NCBI GenBank assembly: GCA_039029135.1
Contig: JBCCGT010000001.1
Span: forward strand, 186,001 to 250,000
Source: JALZVT01 sp039029135
GTDB lineage: Bacteria > Pseudomonadota > Gammaproteobacteria > Pseudomonadales > Azotimanducaceae
Reading direction: 5' to 3'
Length of the DNA stretch: 64,000 nucleotides
The position numbers and the translations under genes are program-made. Below the pieces are notes generated by a model, which did no database searches, was not told the origin of the DNA, and was given only the letters and a program-made list of their open reading frames with translations. This document shows positions 50,562 to 59,565 of this stretch, piece by piece (the stretch's first letter is position 1; the number at the start of each line of letters is the position of its first letter).

Positions 50562-51649
50562 TGCAGGATCGGCCAGTTTTCCTCAATGGGATAGGTGTGC
50601 GACAGATCGTCGATCTCGCGATAGGTGATGTCGACGCCGGCGCCGCCAAGCGTTTGGTGCGCAAGCCGCGCACTGTCGACCGGAAACATCCAGTCGAGCG
50701 CGCCGTGCACCATATACACCGGCAGGTCCCGGATTCGTCCCGGCTCCGCGACTTCCATCAGAAACGGATGAAAGGTGCCGGATATCGGCGCCAGGTGAGT
50801 CGCAAAAGAATCTTCGTGCAGACCGGAGAGCAGCGTGAACGTGCCGCCATCCGACATCCCGGTTAGCAGCATCCGCGATCGATCGATCGCGTAGGTCTCG
50901 CCCAGCCGCTGCACCATCCCCTGCAGGCGCTCGTGATCAACAGCCGGCTCCTGCAGCGACCAGGTGCCGCCTGCCGACGTCGGCGCCAGCAGGATCGCAC
51001 CGGCGCTGCGCGCCGCCACCAGCCAGGTGTGCAGAAAACTGGCGCCGTGCCCGCTGCCGCCGTGCAGGGCCACGATCAGCGGCATGGGCGTGTCGGGCCG
51101 GTAGTACTCGGGCACGTACAGCGACGCGCCGCCGCGGCTGTCGAGGTCGTTCTCCATGTGGATCACCCCGACCGCCGCTTCCTGATACTGCTCGGTCGGG
51201 TTAGCTGCAGCGCTGAGGCGCGCCGCGAGATCCTCATCGTCGCGCGCCTGCTCGGCAACGAAAAACCGGGACAGCGGCGGCAGCACCGCAGCCAGCGGAT
51301 ACAGCGCCTCGCGCGCCCGCACGCCCTGACCGACCGCGCGGTAGCCGTTCATGACGGGATTCGACGCGAACGCCGCCTCCACCACGCCGTCGAGGCCCGC
51401 TCGAGTGGCCGTGGCCGCCTGGTCCATGCGCTCCGCAAAGTCCTGCAGGTGGGGCGGCCAGTCGATCGTCTTGAAAGTGTCATGCGCCTCGCGCAGCGGT
51501 TCGCGAAAGCGATCGAGGTTCTCGCCGAGGGTGGCAATAACCGGCGGGTGCAGATGGCGACCCGCGAACTGCAGCCCGTCGAGTGCGTTCAATACCGGCG
51601 CCAGCAGCGCGGTGATCGCCTCGAGCAGGTTCGTCGTGTTATTGGCCAT
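50540..51649 (-). CDS. phospholipase/carboxylesterase-like alpha/beta-hydrolase
   Basis: A 369-aa protein. Residues 1-150 are helical with no recognised domain; the alpha/beta-hydrolase core starts near 170. Triad: S266 in LLTGMSDGGTFTL, D319 in VHGALDWMFPV and H351 in DDLSHTYPIEEN. The oxyanion segment is LIVALHGGSGHGASFLHTW. No signal peptide is evident. It resembles phospholipase/carboxylesterase (PF02230) and PHB-depolymerase-like enzymes. Substrate unknown. Overlaps the GNAT gene by 22 nt. Confidence 0.85.
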   Translation of the reverse strand: MANNTTNLLEAITALLAPVLNALDGLQFAGRHLHPPVIATLGENLDRFREPLREAHDTFKTIDWPPHLQDFAERMDQAATATRAGLDGVVEAAFASNPVMNGYRAVGQGVRAREALYPLAAVLPPLSRFFVAEQARDDEDLAARLSAAANPTEQYQEAAVGVIHMENDLDSRGGASLYVPEYYRPDTPMPLIVALHGGSGHGASFLHTWLVAARSAGAILLAPTSAGGTWSLQEPAVDHERLQGMVQRLGETYAIDRSRMLLTGMSDGGTFTLLSGLHEDSFATHLAPISGTFHPFLMEVAEPGRIRDLPVYMVHGALDWMFPVDSARLAHQTLGGAGVDITYREIDDLSHTYPIEENWPILQWLLQPK

Positions 51650-51834
51650 GCATTCCCCCTCACTCCCGACTATACAAGAGGCGACCTGCTACAGTGGTCC
51701 TTTTTACGCTCGGCACCAAGCCGCGCCGCGCGGCCTACCGCGCGAGTCCGTCGCGTGAGTCCATCGCGCGAGCTCACCACGCGGGTCCGCCCGTGGGCAC
51801 CAGACACGCACCGAAATCGCAAAAGAAGACCGCC

Positions 51835-52650
51835 GTGACCGAATCCGCCCCCTACTACCTCCCCCAGAAAGACGAGGTCGAGATCTTCCGCGCCGCGTAT
51901 CAAGAGCGCCTGCCGATACTGCTGAAGGGGCCCACCGGCTGCGGCAAGACCCGCTTCGTCGAGTACATGAGCTGGGCGCTGAGCGAGGAACGCGAGCCCG
52001 AGCTGCCGCTGATCACCGTGGCCTGCCAGGAAGACCTAACCGCAAGCGATCTGGTCGGTCGTTACCTCTTGATCGACGGCGAGACCCGCTGGTCTGACGG
52101 GCCGTTGACGCGGGCCGCGCGCGCCGGCGCCATCTGCTATCTCGACGAGATCGTCGAGGCGCGCAAGGACACCACCGTCATCATCCACGCCCTCACCGAC
52201 CACCGCCGACTGCTGCCGATCGACCGCACCGGCGAGCTGCTGGCGGCGCACCCGGACTTTCTGCTGGTGATCTCCTACAACCCCGGCTATCAGAGCGCGC
52301 TGAAGGATCTCAAGCCCAGCACCCGCCAGCGCTTCGTATCCATCGACTTCGACTACCCGACCCGCGAGCGCGAGGCGGAGATCATCGTCGCCGAGGGCGG
52401 CGCGGATGCCCAGCTCGCCGATCGACTGAGCGTAGTCGGCGAAAAGATCCGCAACCTCAAGGAACACGGGTTCGAAGAGGGTGTCAGCACGCGCCTGCTC
52501 GTGTACTGCGCGAGCCTGGTCAACGCGGGGCTGACGCCGCGGCGCGCCGCGGAACACGCGATCACCCAGGCGATCACGGACGACGCGCTGATCATGGAAG
52601 CTGTCGGCGACATCATCGACGCGGTCCTGCCGGCGGAGCCGGCGGCCTAG
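51835..52650 (+). CDS. CbbQ/NirQ/NorQ-type MoxR AAA+ ATPase
   Basis: A 271-aa AAA+ ATPase starting GTG 51835 (another in-frame GTG at 51793 would add 14 residues). Walker A is GPTGCGKT at 32-39, Walker B near residue 100 (AICYLDEIVEARKDT), sensor segment LLVISYNPGYQSALKDLKPSTRQRFVSIDFDYP. This pattern is the CbbQ/NirQ/NorQ group, which with a VWA partner (CbbO/NorD) remodels or activates a metalloenzyme such as RuBisCO or nitric oxide reductase. Its VWA partner follows after 11 nt, but no RuBisCO or NOR gene is present in the window, so the client is unknown. Confidence 0.93.
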   Translation: MTESAPYYLPQKDEVEIFRAAYQERLPILLKGPTGCGKTRFVEYMSWALSEEREPELPLITVACQEDLTASDLVGRYLLIDGETRWSDGPLTRAARAGAICYLDEIVEARKDTTVIIHALTDHRRLLPIDRTGELLAAHPDFLLVISYNPGYQSALKDLKPSTRQRFVSIDFDYPTREREAEIIVAEGGADAQLADRLSVVGEKIRNLKEHGFEEGVSTRLLVYCASLVNAGLTPRRAAEHAITQAITDDALIMEAVGDIIDAVLPAEPAA

Positions 52651-52661
52651 GCCAGACGTCG

Positions 52662-54617
52662 ATGGCCCAACCCCAGGCGCGCGCCGCGGCAGACGACGCC
52701 GACTCGCCGCTGATCGACCTGCTGCCACGCCTCGCGCTGTTTACCGAAGGCATCGCGGGGCGCGCGTACCACGTGCTGCCCGCGGATCGCGAGGCGACGC
52801 CGGGCGCAACGCTGCGCACGCTGCACCTGCCGCTGGAACCGCCACTGGCGGGCGACGCGCGTGCCGTCCTGGGCGGCTACGAGGCGGTCGTGCTGCAACA
52901 GCTCGCGCCGATGCTGTTCGGCACCCATGCGTTCACCTTTGACGACGCGGCGACCAGTGACAGCGGCGATATTCTCGGCGCCCTGCAGCGCTACTTTCGT
53001 GCACAGCCCAATCCGGGACTGGCCAGACGCTTCTTCTATCGTCTGGAGGCAATTCGTCACGACGCCTGCATCCGCCGCGAGTTCCCGGGCATGGCGCGCT
53101 ATCTGAACGACGTGAACAGAGAGCGCTGGCTCGACGCGCTTGAGCCGGCCACCAACCGCCTGGAGGCCGTGCAGCAAACGCTGCTGCTTCTGGAATGCGA
53201 CCCCGGCGCGAACGCCGCCGACGCGGCCGCCCTGGATAGCGAACTGCGCGCGCTCTGCGAATCTGCGCGGGCGCTGCGCGAGCCGACGGCGGGCGTGGCG
53301 GACAGCGTCGCTCTGACGGAGGCACTGCTAGCGTGGTTCTCGCTGGAGCAGGTGGAGGCGATCGAAGATCCGACGCTCATGGAGGAGATCGCCAACGCCG
53401 AGCATCCGACCGACAGCATGGTCGAGATGACTCAGCAGGAGGAGGCGATCGCAGGGCTCGAATTCGAGCTGCTGACGCTGGACGACGACGTGGAGATCTC
53501 GCCCGGCGAAAATCCCGGCGACAGCGCGATCATGCGGACGCCCAACGCAGATCGGGACGACCTGAAGCGACGCATCGACATGCAGAAGGCGCGCATGCTG
53601 CGCGGCGCGCCCGCCACCGATCACTCGGACGCCCGCAGCTATCTATATGACGAATGGAATCACCTGGACGGCAAGTACCTGCGCGGCTGGTGCCGACTGT
53701 TCGAGCACACGCTGGAACCCGGCGATCCCGAGCTGCTGAACGAACTCACGCGCCGCGTGGGGGATCTTGCCCGCCAGGTGCGCAAGCAGTTCGAGAACAT
53801 ACGACCGGCATCGCTGGAACGCATCCGGCCGCTCGAGGAAGGCGACGAAATCTATCTCGATGCGCTGATCGATCATGAGATCGATCGCCGCACCGGCCGG
53901 GTCACCGAAACCCGCGTGTACAGCACCAACACGCGCAAGAAGCGCGACATCGCGACCGCGTTTCTGGTCGATCTGTCGGCGTCCACCGACGATGCGATTC
54001 CGGATCCGAACGCGCCTGCGCCCGTGTATGACCAGGACGAGGATCCCTACGCCTTCGTCGACGAGCCGCTGGAACCGGAGGACCCGAAGCGCCGCATCAT
54101 CGACGTCCAGCGCGAGGCCCTGTGGCTGATGGCCCAGGCGCTGTCGTCGCTCGGCGATGACTTTGGCGTCTACGGGTTCTCGGGCTACGGGCGCGACGAG
54201 GTCGAGCTGTTTCTCGTCAAGGAACTCGGCCAGGCGCTCAGCGGGCGCGTGCTGCAGACCATCATGAACATGCAGCCACGACGCAGCACCCGCATGGGGC
54301 CCGCCATACGCCACGCGATGATGAAGCTGCACCGCCGCGAGGCGTCACGCCGATTGATCATCATGATCTCGGACGGTTTTCCCCAGGACTGCGACTACGG
54401 CCCGGATCGAGGCGATCATTCCTACGGCGTGCAGGACACCGCCAAGGCCTTCGCGGAGGCGGAGGAGGCCGGCATCGAAACGTTCTGCATTACCGTCGAT
54501 ACGTCCGGCCACGACTATCTGAACCAGATGCTGCCGAAAGAGCGCTACATGGTGATCGAGGAGATCGAGGAATTGCCGCTCGCCCTGACGAAGGTGTATC
54601 GACGGCTCGCGTTCTAG
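52662..54617 (+). CDS. CbbO/NorD-like VWA-domain protein
   Basis: A 651-aa protein. The N-terminal two thirds are helical and acidic (EDPTLMEEIANAEHPTDSMVEMTQQEEAIAGLEFELLTLDDDVE); a linker has SYLYDEWNHLDGKYLRGWCRLFEHTLEPGD, typical of CbbO/NorD. The VWA domain occupies about 425-650 with the MIDAS motif DLSAST (D-x-S-x-S) in AFLVDLSASTDD, plus MGPAIRHAM and MISDGFPQDCDYG. It is the client-binding partner of the upstream MoxR ATPase. A substrate metalloenzyme is not encoded nearby. Confidence 0.9.
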   Translation: MAQPQARAAADDADSPLIDLLPRLALFTEGIAGRAYHVLPADREATPGATLRTLHLPLEPPLAGDARAVLGGYEAVVLQQLAPMLFGTHAFTFDDAATSDSGDILGALQRYFRAQPNPGLARRFFYRLEAIRHDACIRREFPGMARYLNDVNRERWLDALEPATNRLEAVQQTLLLLECDPGANAADAAALDSELRALCESARALREPTAGVADSVALTEALLAWFSLEQVEAIEDPTLMEEIANAEHPTDSMVEMTQQEEAIAGLEFELLTLDDDVEISPGENPGDSAIMRTPNADRDDLKRRIDMQKARMLRGAPATDHSDARSYLYDEWNHLDGKYLRGWCRLFEHTLEPGDPELLNELTRRVGDLARQVRKQFENIRPASLERIRPLEEGDEIYLDALIDHEIDRRTGRVTETRVYSTNTRKKRDIATAFLVDLSASTDDAIPDPNAPAPVYDQDEDPYAFVDEPLEPEDPKRRIIDVQREALWLMAQALSSLGDDFGVYGFSGYGRDEVELFLVKELGQALSGRVLQTIMNMQPRRSTRMGPAIRHAMMKLHRREASRRLIIMISDGFPQDCDYGPDRGDHSYGVQDTAKAFAEAEEAGIETFCITVDTSGHDYLNQMLPKERYMVIEEIEELPLALTKVYRRLAF

Positions 54618-54663
54618 CGTCGGGCGTGTTCCGCACAGGTCCCCTTCGCCCAGCGTGGTTGCA

Positions 54664-55605
54664 TCAACCCGATATCCTGAATGAGCCCGCACGGCGGTCA
54701 CTGAGCTTCGATACATTGAGGCGCACGTTGAACCTCTCACTACCCGCCTCAATGACATGGAGCACGCCGAACAGAGTGCCAGACTCTGCGCTGAACTTGG
54801 TCCAAACCGCGCCGGTCGACCGCGTTCCTGACCAGGCCGTGTCGGGAATCCAACCCTGAGTCTCGATCTGGTCTGCCAGAAATCGAAAGAACGCTTCACG
54901 ACTCATCGAGAGCGTCGCAACAACATGCGCGCCATACTCATCATTACTGCCACCGGACCCCATACTCGAGCTTTGAGACGCTTCCGGTAGTTCGAGCACG
55001 GGCAGCTCACCTGCGAGCGTCCCCGCGTCGTATCGATCCTCCACGCTCGACAGTCTCTGCAGGTCTTCACAGGTTTGGGGGGATTGTTCTACAGGCGCAA
55101 AAAGCTCGACAAAGGCGCCACGGGTTGCTGAACGAGCCACGAGTTGTACCTGCAATTGCGACCCACTACGGCACGCAGCTACGTGCTCTCGAGCGACACC
55201 GGCAGGAAGAAATCCGCGATAGCCTCTCCGCGCATTGGTCGCTTCCAGGATGGTCCAGCCGCTGGTTTTGAGCATCTCGATCCCAACAGCATGCCCGGCT
55301 TGGCGCGTTCCGGAAAAGCTAAAGATCACTCGCATCTGATGATCTGTTGTCTGGCTACCCACGAACGCGAGCGCTTCCGGCACCGCGAGTTCGCCCAGAT
55401 CTTTCGGTATCGACGTGCTGTAGCGCGGCACCTTGCGCTGCGAGATGCTGGTACCAAATGCCTCCCGCACGAGCGGCTCAGCGCACGAAAAAGGATCGTA
55501 GTCGGCGTTCGCAAGGCTGAGCCGCGGTCCGACCAAACAAACTGCCAGAACTACGCCGAGATATCCGTAGGCTGCTTTCACTATCCTTTCCTTGGTCCTT
55601 TCCAT
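54664..55605 (-). CDS. exported protein of unknown function
   Basis: A 313-aa protein I do not recognise. Start ATG 55605 (MERTKERIVKAAYGYLGVVLAVCLVG) gives a signal peptide; GTG eight codons on is an alternative. Mature sequence has Cys residues at FSCAEPL, ACRSG and TCEDL, and two similar segments: HQMRVIFSFSGTRQAGHAVGIEMLKTSGWTILEA and GAHVVATLSMSREAFFRFLADQIETQGWIPDTAW, suggesting a duplicated alpha/beta domain in which a strand is followed by a helix and GW-I. By eye its codon use is more A/T-rich than neighbours. Confidence 0.75.
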   Translation of the reverse strand: MERTKERIVKAAYGYLGVVLAVCLVGPRLSLANADYDPFSCAEPLVREAFGTSISQRKVPRYSTSIPKDLGELAVPEALAFVGSQTTDHQMRVIFSFSGTRQAGHAVGIEMLKTSGWTILEATNARRGYRGFLPAGVAREHVAACRSGSQLQVQLVARSATRGAFVELFAPVEQSPQTCEDLQRLSSVEDRYDAGTLAGELPVLELPEASQSSSMGSGGSNDEYGAHVVATLSMSREAFFRFLADQIETQGWIPDTAWSGTRSTGAVWTKFSAESGTLFGVLHVIEAGSERFNVRLNVSKLSDRRAGSFRISG

Positions 55606-55627
55606 GGTCCGATCCTTTCCTTGGTCC
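55583..55627. repeat. 16-bp direct repeat around the start codon
   Basis: ATCCTTTCCTTGGTCC occurs at 55583-55598 and again at 55612-55627 (plus-strand reading), 29 nt apart. On the coding strand each copy contains the GGAAAGGA ribosome-site sequence: one before ATG 55605, the other before an in-frame GTG. Confidence 0.85.
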
Positions 55628-55763
55628 GTGATGCCCTGCTGTGAGCTTACGCGAGTATGCGTGTCGGGCCACCACCCATGGCCTGACGGCGAATCGGGTC
55701 GATTCACCCGACGCTGGCGTGCGGCCGACCTACCGCTACCACAGCGCTCGGGCCTACGTGCGC

Positions 55764-56537
55764 TCAGATGTCGTCGAAATCACCATGGCGCCCCTTACCC
55801 TGCGCAAAGCGCGTCGCGCCCGCGCGGGTCTCGCCCGACTCAATCACCTCGATTCCCAGCCTCGTCTCGTGGCGCAGCGCGTCCTCCAGCGGCAGCTGCC
55901 ACTGATCGTAGGAAGAGCGACGATCGTTGCGCATGCACAGCTGCGGGAACTGGCAGAGCTGCTCCGCGAGGGCGAGCGCGCCGTCCAGCGCTTCACCAGG
56001 CGCCGTCAATCGATTCGCGAGCCCCATGCTGCGTGCCTCGTCGCCGCTGACGCCGCGCCCGGACAGAATCAGGTCCAGCGCGTGGGAGTGGCCGAGCAGG
56101 CGCGTCAGGCGGACGGTGCCGCCATCCACCAGCGGCACGCCCCAGCGCCGGCAGTAGACGCCAAACACCGCATCCACGGCCGCGACGCGCAGATCGCACC
56201 AAGCGGCGAGCTCCAACCCGCCCGCAACCGCGTGACCTTCGACAGCCGCGATGACCGGCTTATCGAGCAGAAATCGCGTCGGCCCCATCGGGCCGTCACC
56301 ATCCTCGCGCAGGCGATTACCCCCGCCCGCGGAGACCGCCTTCAGGTCCGCACCGGCGCAGAAGGTGCCGTCCGCGCCGGTGAGTATCGCAACGCTCTGC
56401 GAGGGATCCGCGTCGAACTCACGAAACGCCGTGGCCAGAGCCTCGGCCGTCGGTCTGTCGACCGCGTTGCGCACCTGCGGGCGGTTGATCGTCACTACGG
56501 TGATCGCGCCTTCGCGCCGCGTCATCACGTTGCTCAT
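55764..56537 (-). CDS. enoyl-CoA hydratase/isomerase family protein
   Basis: A 257-aa crotonase-fold protein. ATG 56537 has GGGAG 8-12 nt upstream and gives the normal family length. Motifs: VTINRPQVRNAVDRPTAEALATAFREFDAD, ILTGADGTFCAGADLKAV (oxyanion strand), AVEGHAVAGGLELAAWCDLRVA (second oxyanion glycine) and YCRRWGVPLVDGGTVRLTRLLGHSHA. The usual catalytic Glu pair is partly replaced (W-G-V-P-L-V-D-G), so it may be an isomerase or hydrolase rather than a classic hydratase. Close relatives are annotated as crotonase/enoyl-CoA hydratase. Confidence 0.88.
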   Translation of the reverse strand: MSNVMTRREGAITVVTINRPQVRNAVDRPTAEALATAFREFDADPSQSVAILTGADGTFCAGADLKAVSAGGGNRLREDGDGPMGPTRFLLDKPVIAAVEGHAVAGGLELAAWCDLRVAAVDAVFGVYCRRWGVPLVDGGTVRLTRLLGHSHALDLILSGRGVSGDEARSMGLANRLTAPGEALDGALALAEQLCQFPQLCMRNDRRSSYDQWQLPLEDALRHETRLGIEVIESGETRAGATRFAQGKGRHGDFDDI

Positions 56538-56800
56538 CGGTTTCTCCCTGAATTTTGCTGTGGTCGACGCTCGGCGCGTCAGCGGAGCGGCGGTCGATCC
56601 CGACTTTGGCGTCGGTTGTTCGCCGCGCGACGCGGCCAAAACGAGACGCAGCATGTGCAATTTCCGAGCGCACAAAACTACTTCGCAGAAACGAACACGC
56701 ACGTCACCTAAACGCCTGCCTTGGCTGGCGTGACCGCTCGCAGATTCTAGCCTTCCTGCAGTCCTACAACATTCTCATCGCATTCAAAGGAGACGACTAC

Positions 56801-58921
56801 ATGCTTGCAAGCAGCTTGCGAGCTGGCGTGGCGACAGCCGCGCTGGGCTCGTGTCTATTCGCATCTACCGCATTCGCGGCACCGTTCGACGAGTGACCGA
56901 CGCGCGCTTTTCTGAATCAGAAGGGCCGCGCCACGATGTACGACGTCAACCTGGTGACCGGCGACTACGGTCTGTTGGAGGACGACATGGGCACCCGTCG
57001 CGCCGTGAACGCGATCGGCTTCTCCGTCCACGATCGATACATCTACGTCTGGAACTACGCAACCGGAGGTCCCGCGCGCGTCGGTGACGACTATCAGGTC
57101 GAGCCGCTGGAACAAGCGGTTGTCACCACCGACCGCACGTTCTTCATCGGCGACGTATCGGTGCTGGAGAACAGGTACTACGTCTATCGCCGGGGCTCAA
57201 ACTACGGGCTGTACTACTTCAATCTGGATGAGACCGCAGACGACTACCTGCAGCAAACTCAGGTCGTCGACGGCGGCACGCTGTCCATGCGCATATTCGA
57301 CATGGCGTTCCACCCGACCGACGGGTTTGCCTACGCGGTCGACAAGACGGGCATCCTCTATCAGATCGACGTGACCTCCGGCAGCGCAATCGAGCTGGGC
57401 AACGTCGGTGTATCGGGCACGTTCGGCGCCGCCTACTTTGACGTCGAGGGTCGGCTGTATTTCTCGCGCAACAACGACGGCAATCTGTATTCCGTCGACA
57501 TCGACGGCCAGGACTTCAACGCGACGCTGTTCGCGGTCGGCCCGTCATCCGGCAACAACGACGGCGCGCGCTGCGCCCTCGCCCCGCTGCAGGACAACTC
57601 GGATACCGACGTCGACTTCGGCGACGCACCGCTCAGCTACGGCACGTCGCTGGCTGCCAACGGCGCGCGTCACGGCATCCCTGAAAACGCCACGCTGTTC
57701 CTCGGTTCGGAGCTGGACGGCGAATCGGACGCCGCGCCGTTCCCGCTGTCGGATGACGAGATCGACAGCAACGACGACGACGACGGCCTGCAGCTCGCTA
57801 CGGGCATCGAGGCCGGCCTCAAGGCGGTCATGATCGTGACGGCAAGCGAGTCCGGCATCTTGAACGGCTGGGTCGACTTCGATCAGGACGGTACCTTCGA
57901 TCCCGAGGATCAGGTGGTCACGGATCTGAGCGTCAACGCGGGCCCCAACGTAGTCGCGTTCGACACGCCGCCGACCGCGGTCGCGGGCGATACCTGGGCG
58001 CGCTTCAGGATCGCATCGACTGGCGGACTGCTGCCGACCGGCGGCGTCAGCGACGGCGAGGTCGAGGACTATCAGGTAGAGATCAGCTCCGCGTCGACCA
58101 GCGTGTCCTGGTATCCCGGCTCGAACAGCTTCACCACGATCGGCTTCGAGGACAACTGGCCGTTCGAAGGCGACTACGACATGAACGACCTGGTCGCACG
58201 CATGCGCACCGGCGTGTTCCGCTCGAACGGCGAAGTGACGGCCATTCGCGTGTTCGGCGAGATCGCCGCCGTCGGTGCCGCGTACGAGAACGGTTTCGGT
58301 ATCCGGCTGCCCGGCATACTCGCCTCGCAGGTCGATGCGAGCAACGTGGTCTTCAAGATCAACGATCTTCCCGAAGACAGTCCGCTCGAAGGCGGGCGTG
58401 TGGACGCGATCTTCATGATCAGCTACAACGTCTGGAACACGGTCGAGGCCGGCGAAGACTGCACCTTTCACCGCACCGAGCCGGGCTGCGGCGGCGCGGT
58501 ACAGTTCACCTTCGACCTGACGATTCCCCTGACTGCGCCAATCGTCTCCAACATCATGGGTGCCTTCGACCCATTCCTGTTCGCGACGCCGGGCGCTTTC
58601 CACGGCGACTTCTTTACCGACCCGCCGGGCCGCGCCTATGAGATTCACCTGAAGAACCAGGCGCCGACCGAGGCAGCCGATCTGTCGATCTTCGGCCTGG
58701 AAGATGACGCATCGATCCCGGGTGCCGCGCTGTACTACCAGACCTCACAGGGCCTGCCCTGGGCGTTGGAAGTGGCACGTCGCTGGGACTACCCGCGGGA
58801 GTTCATGGATCTGCTCTGGGCCTATCCGCAGTTCGACGAATTCGTCGAATCGGACGGCGCGGAAAGTCCGGACTGGTTCTCTGCCGAGAACTACGACGAA
58901 TTCTTCATATTCTTCAACTAA
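56801..58921 (+). CDS. LruC-domain surface protein interrupted by one in-frame TGA
   Basis: AGGAG lies 9 nt before ATG 56801, followed by a signal peptide (MLASSLRAGVATAALGSCLF ... STAFA, cleavage near residue 26) and APFDE, then TGA as codon 32. The same frame continues without another stop to 58921 (707 codons). Codons after the TGA read P-T-R-A-F-L-N-Q-K-G-R-A-T-M-Y-D-V-N-L, the conserved mature start of LruC-type proteins. From memory the residue at the TGA is normally Cys in that motif. The mature part has a beta-propeller-like region to about residue 250, a DFGDAP...SYG segment, and a C-terminal LruC/DUF4842 domain (FEDNWPFEGDYDMNDLVARM). The ATG at 56936 has no ribosome site and no signal peptide. 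Nonsense mutation, sequence error, or recoded TGA are all open. A paired lipoprotein follows 15 nt on. Confidence 0.75.
56894..56931 (+). promoter_or_regulatory. in-frame TGA with a strong hairpin directly downstream
   Basis: TGA at 56894-56896. From 56902 to 56931 an RNA hairpin of about 13 bp can form: GCGCG with CGCGC at the base, a single bulged C (56926), then CTTTTCTG pairing with CAGAAGGG around an AAT loop (56915-56917), which starts 18 nt after the TGA. Its distance is within the range quoted for bacterial SECIS elements, but GC-rich coding DNA forms such hairpins by chance too. Confidence 0.4.
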
Positions 58922-58936
58922 CGGGAGCCCAGTTCG

Positions 58937-59449
58937 ATGACAACCAAGAAACAACTGTTGATGGCAGCCCTGTTGGGTTTGCTGCTCACCGGCTGTGGCG
59001 GCGCCGGCTCCAGTTCGCCGACGGCGCCACCGGCCGATCCGCCCGCGGATCCCCCTGCGGATCCGCCGGCTGACGATCCGCCGGCCGACGATCCGCCGGC
59101 TGACGATCCGCCGGATAACGCGGGCACGGCGAGTCTGGATGCGGACCCGATGTTCGAGTTCAAGACGGCCTGGGAGATGGACATCGTGGTCGACATCGCG
59201 TCGACGAGCGATGCGGGCTATCTCTCCATCTGCCCGGACTTCACGGCTGGGCCGACGGGATTCGAAGTGGACTTTGAAAGCTGTATCGTACGCGCGCCGC
59301 TCACCGACGCGACGTTCAATACCACGATCGAAGTCAGCAACGAAATCGAGAGCCTGCTCGGGACCTACTACTTCTACGATGCAGCGGTAGATCCCCTGAT
59401 CCAGCAGTTCAACCTGACCAACGGTCAGGAAGAGCTCGTCTGGAACTAA
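58937..59449 (+). CDS. small lipoprotein paired with the LruC protein
   Basis: A 170-aa lipoprotein; MTTKKQLLMAALLGLLLTGC has a lipobox at Cys20. Residues 31-60 are tandem Pro-Ala-Asp repeats (P-P-A-D and D-D-P-P-A) forming a stiff, acidic stalk. The C-terminal half (about 65-170) is an unrecognised beta-rich domain containing two cysteines (SICPDF, ESCIVRA). GGGAG precedes the ATG by 10 nt and the LruC stop by 15 nt, so it is co-transcribed. Such small lipoproteins often follow LruC genes, as I recall; a joint role at the surface is inferred. A hairpin terminator follows. Confidence 0.78.
   Translation: MTTKKQLLMAALLGLLLTGCGGAGSSSPTAPPADPPADPPADPPADDPPADDPPADDPPDNAGTASLDADPMFEFKTAWEMDIVVDIASTSDAGYLSICPDFTAGPTGFEVDFESCIVRAPLTDATFNTTIEVSNEIESLLGTYYFYDAAVDPLIQQFNLTNGQEELVWN
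59027..59116 (+). repeat. Pro-Ala-Asp repeat tract in the lipoprotein gene
   Basis: Ten short coding units of GATCCGCCGGCN-type (12-15 bp) encode P-P-A-D / D-D-P-P-A repeats in the lipoprotein stalk. Slippage-prone. Confidence 0.75.
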
Positions 59450-59496
59450 TCGTGTCAGGACGCGTCGGGCCAGGAAGCCTGACGCGCTCCGCCACC

Positions 59497-59535
59497 GGGT
59501 CAGCGCGGCCGCGCTGGCCCTCTTCTCCTATCTAT
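59497..59535 (+). terminator. probable terminator after the LruC/lipoprotein operon
   Basis: A 12-bp inverted repeat GGGTCAGCGCGG / CCGCGCTGGCCC (59497-59520, no loop beyond the stem turn) followed by TCTTCTCCTATCTAT, which is T-rich but interrupted. It lies 48 nt past the lipoprotein stop. Confidence 0.6.
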
Positions 59536-59565
59536 CCCCCAGCCCTCTAGGCCCCGGCCCTAGGC

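Noticed and set aside
56936..58921. Treating the LruC gene as an independent, shorter gene starting at ATG 56936
   Set aside because: There is no ribosome site before this ATG, no signal peptide, and conserved family residues lie upstream of it in the same frame, back to the TGA.
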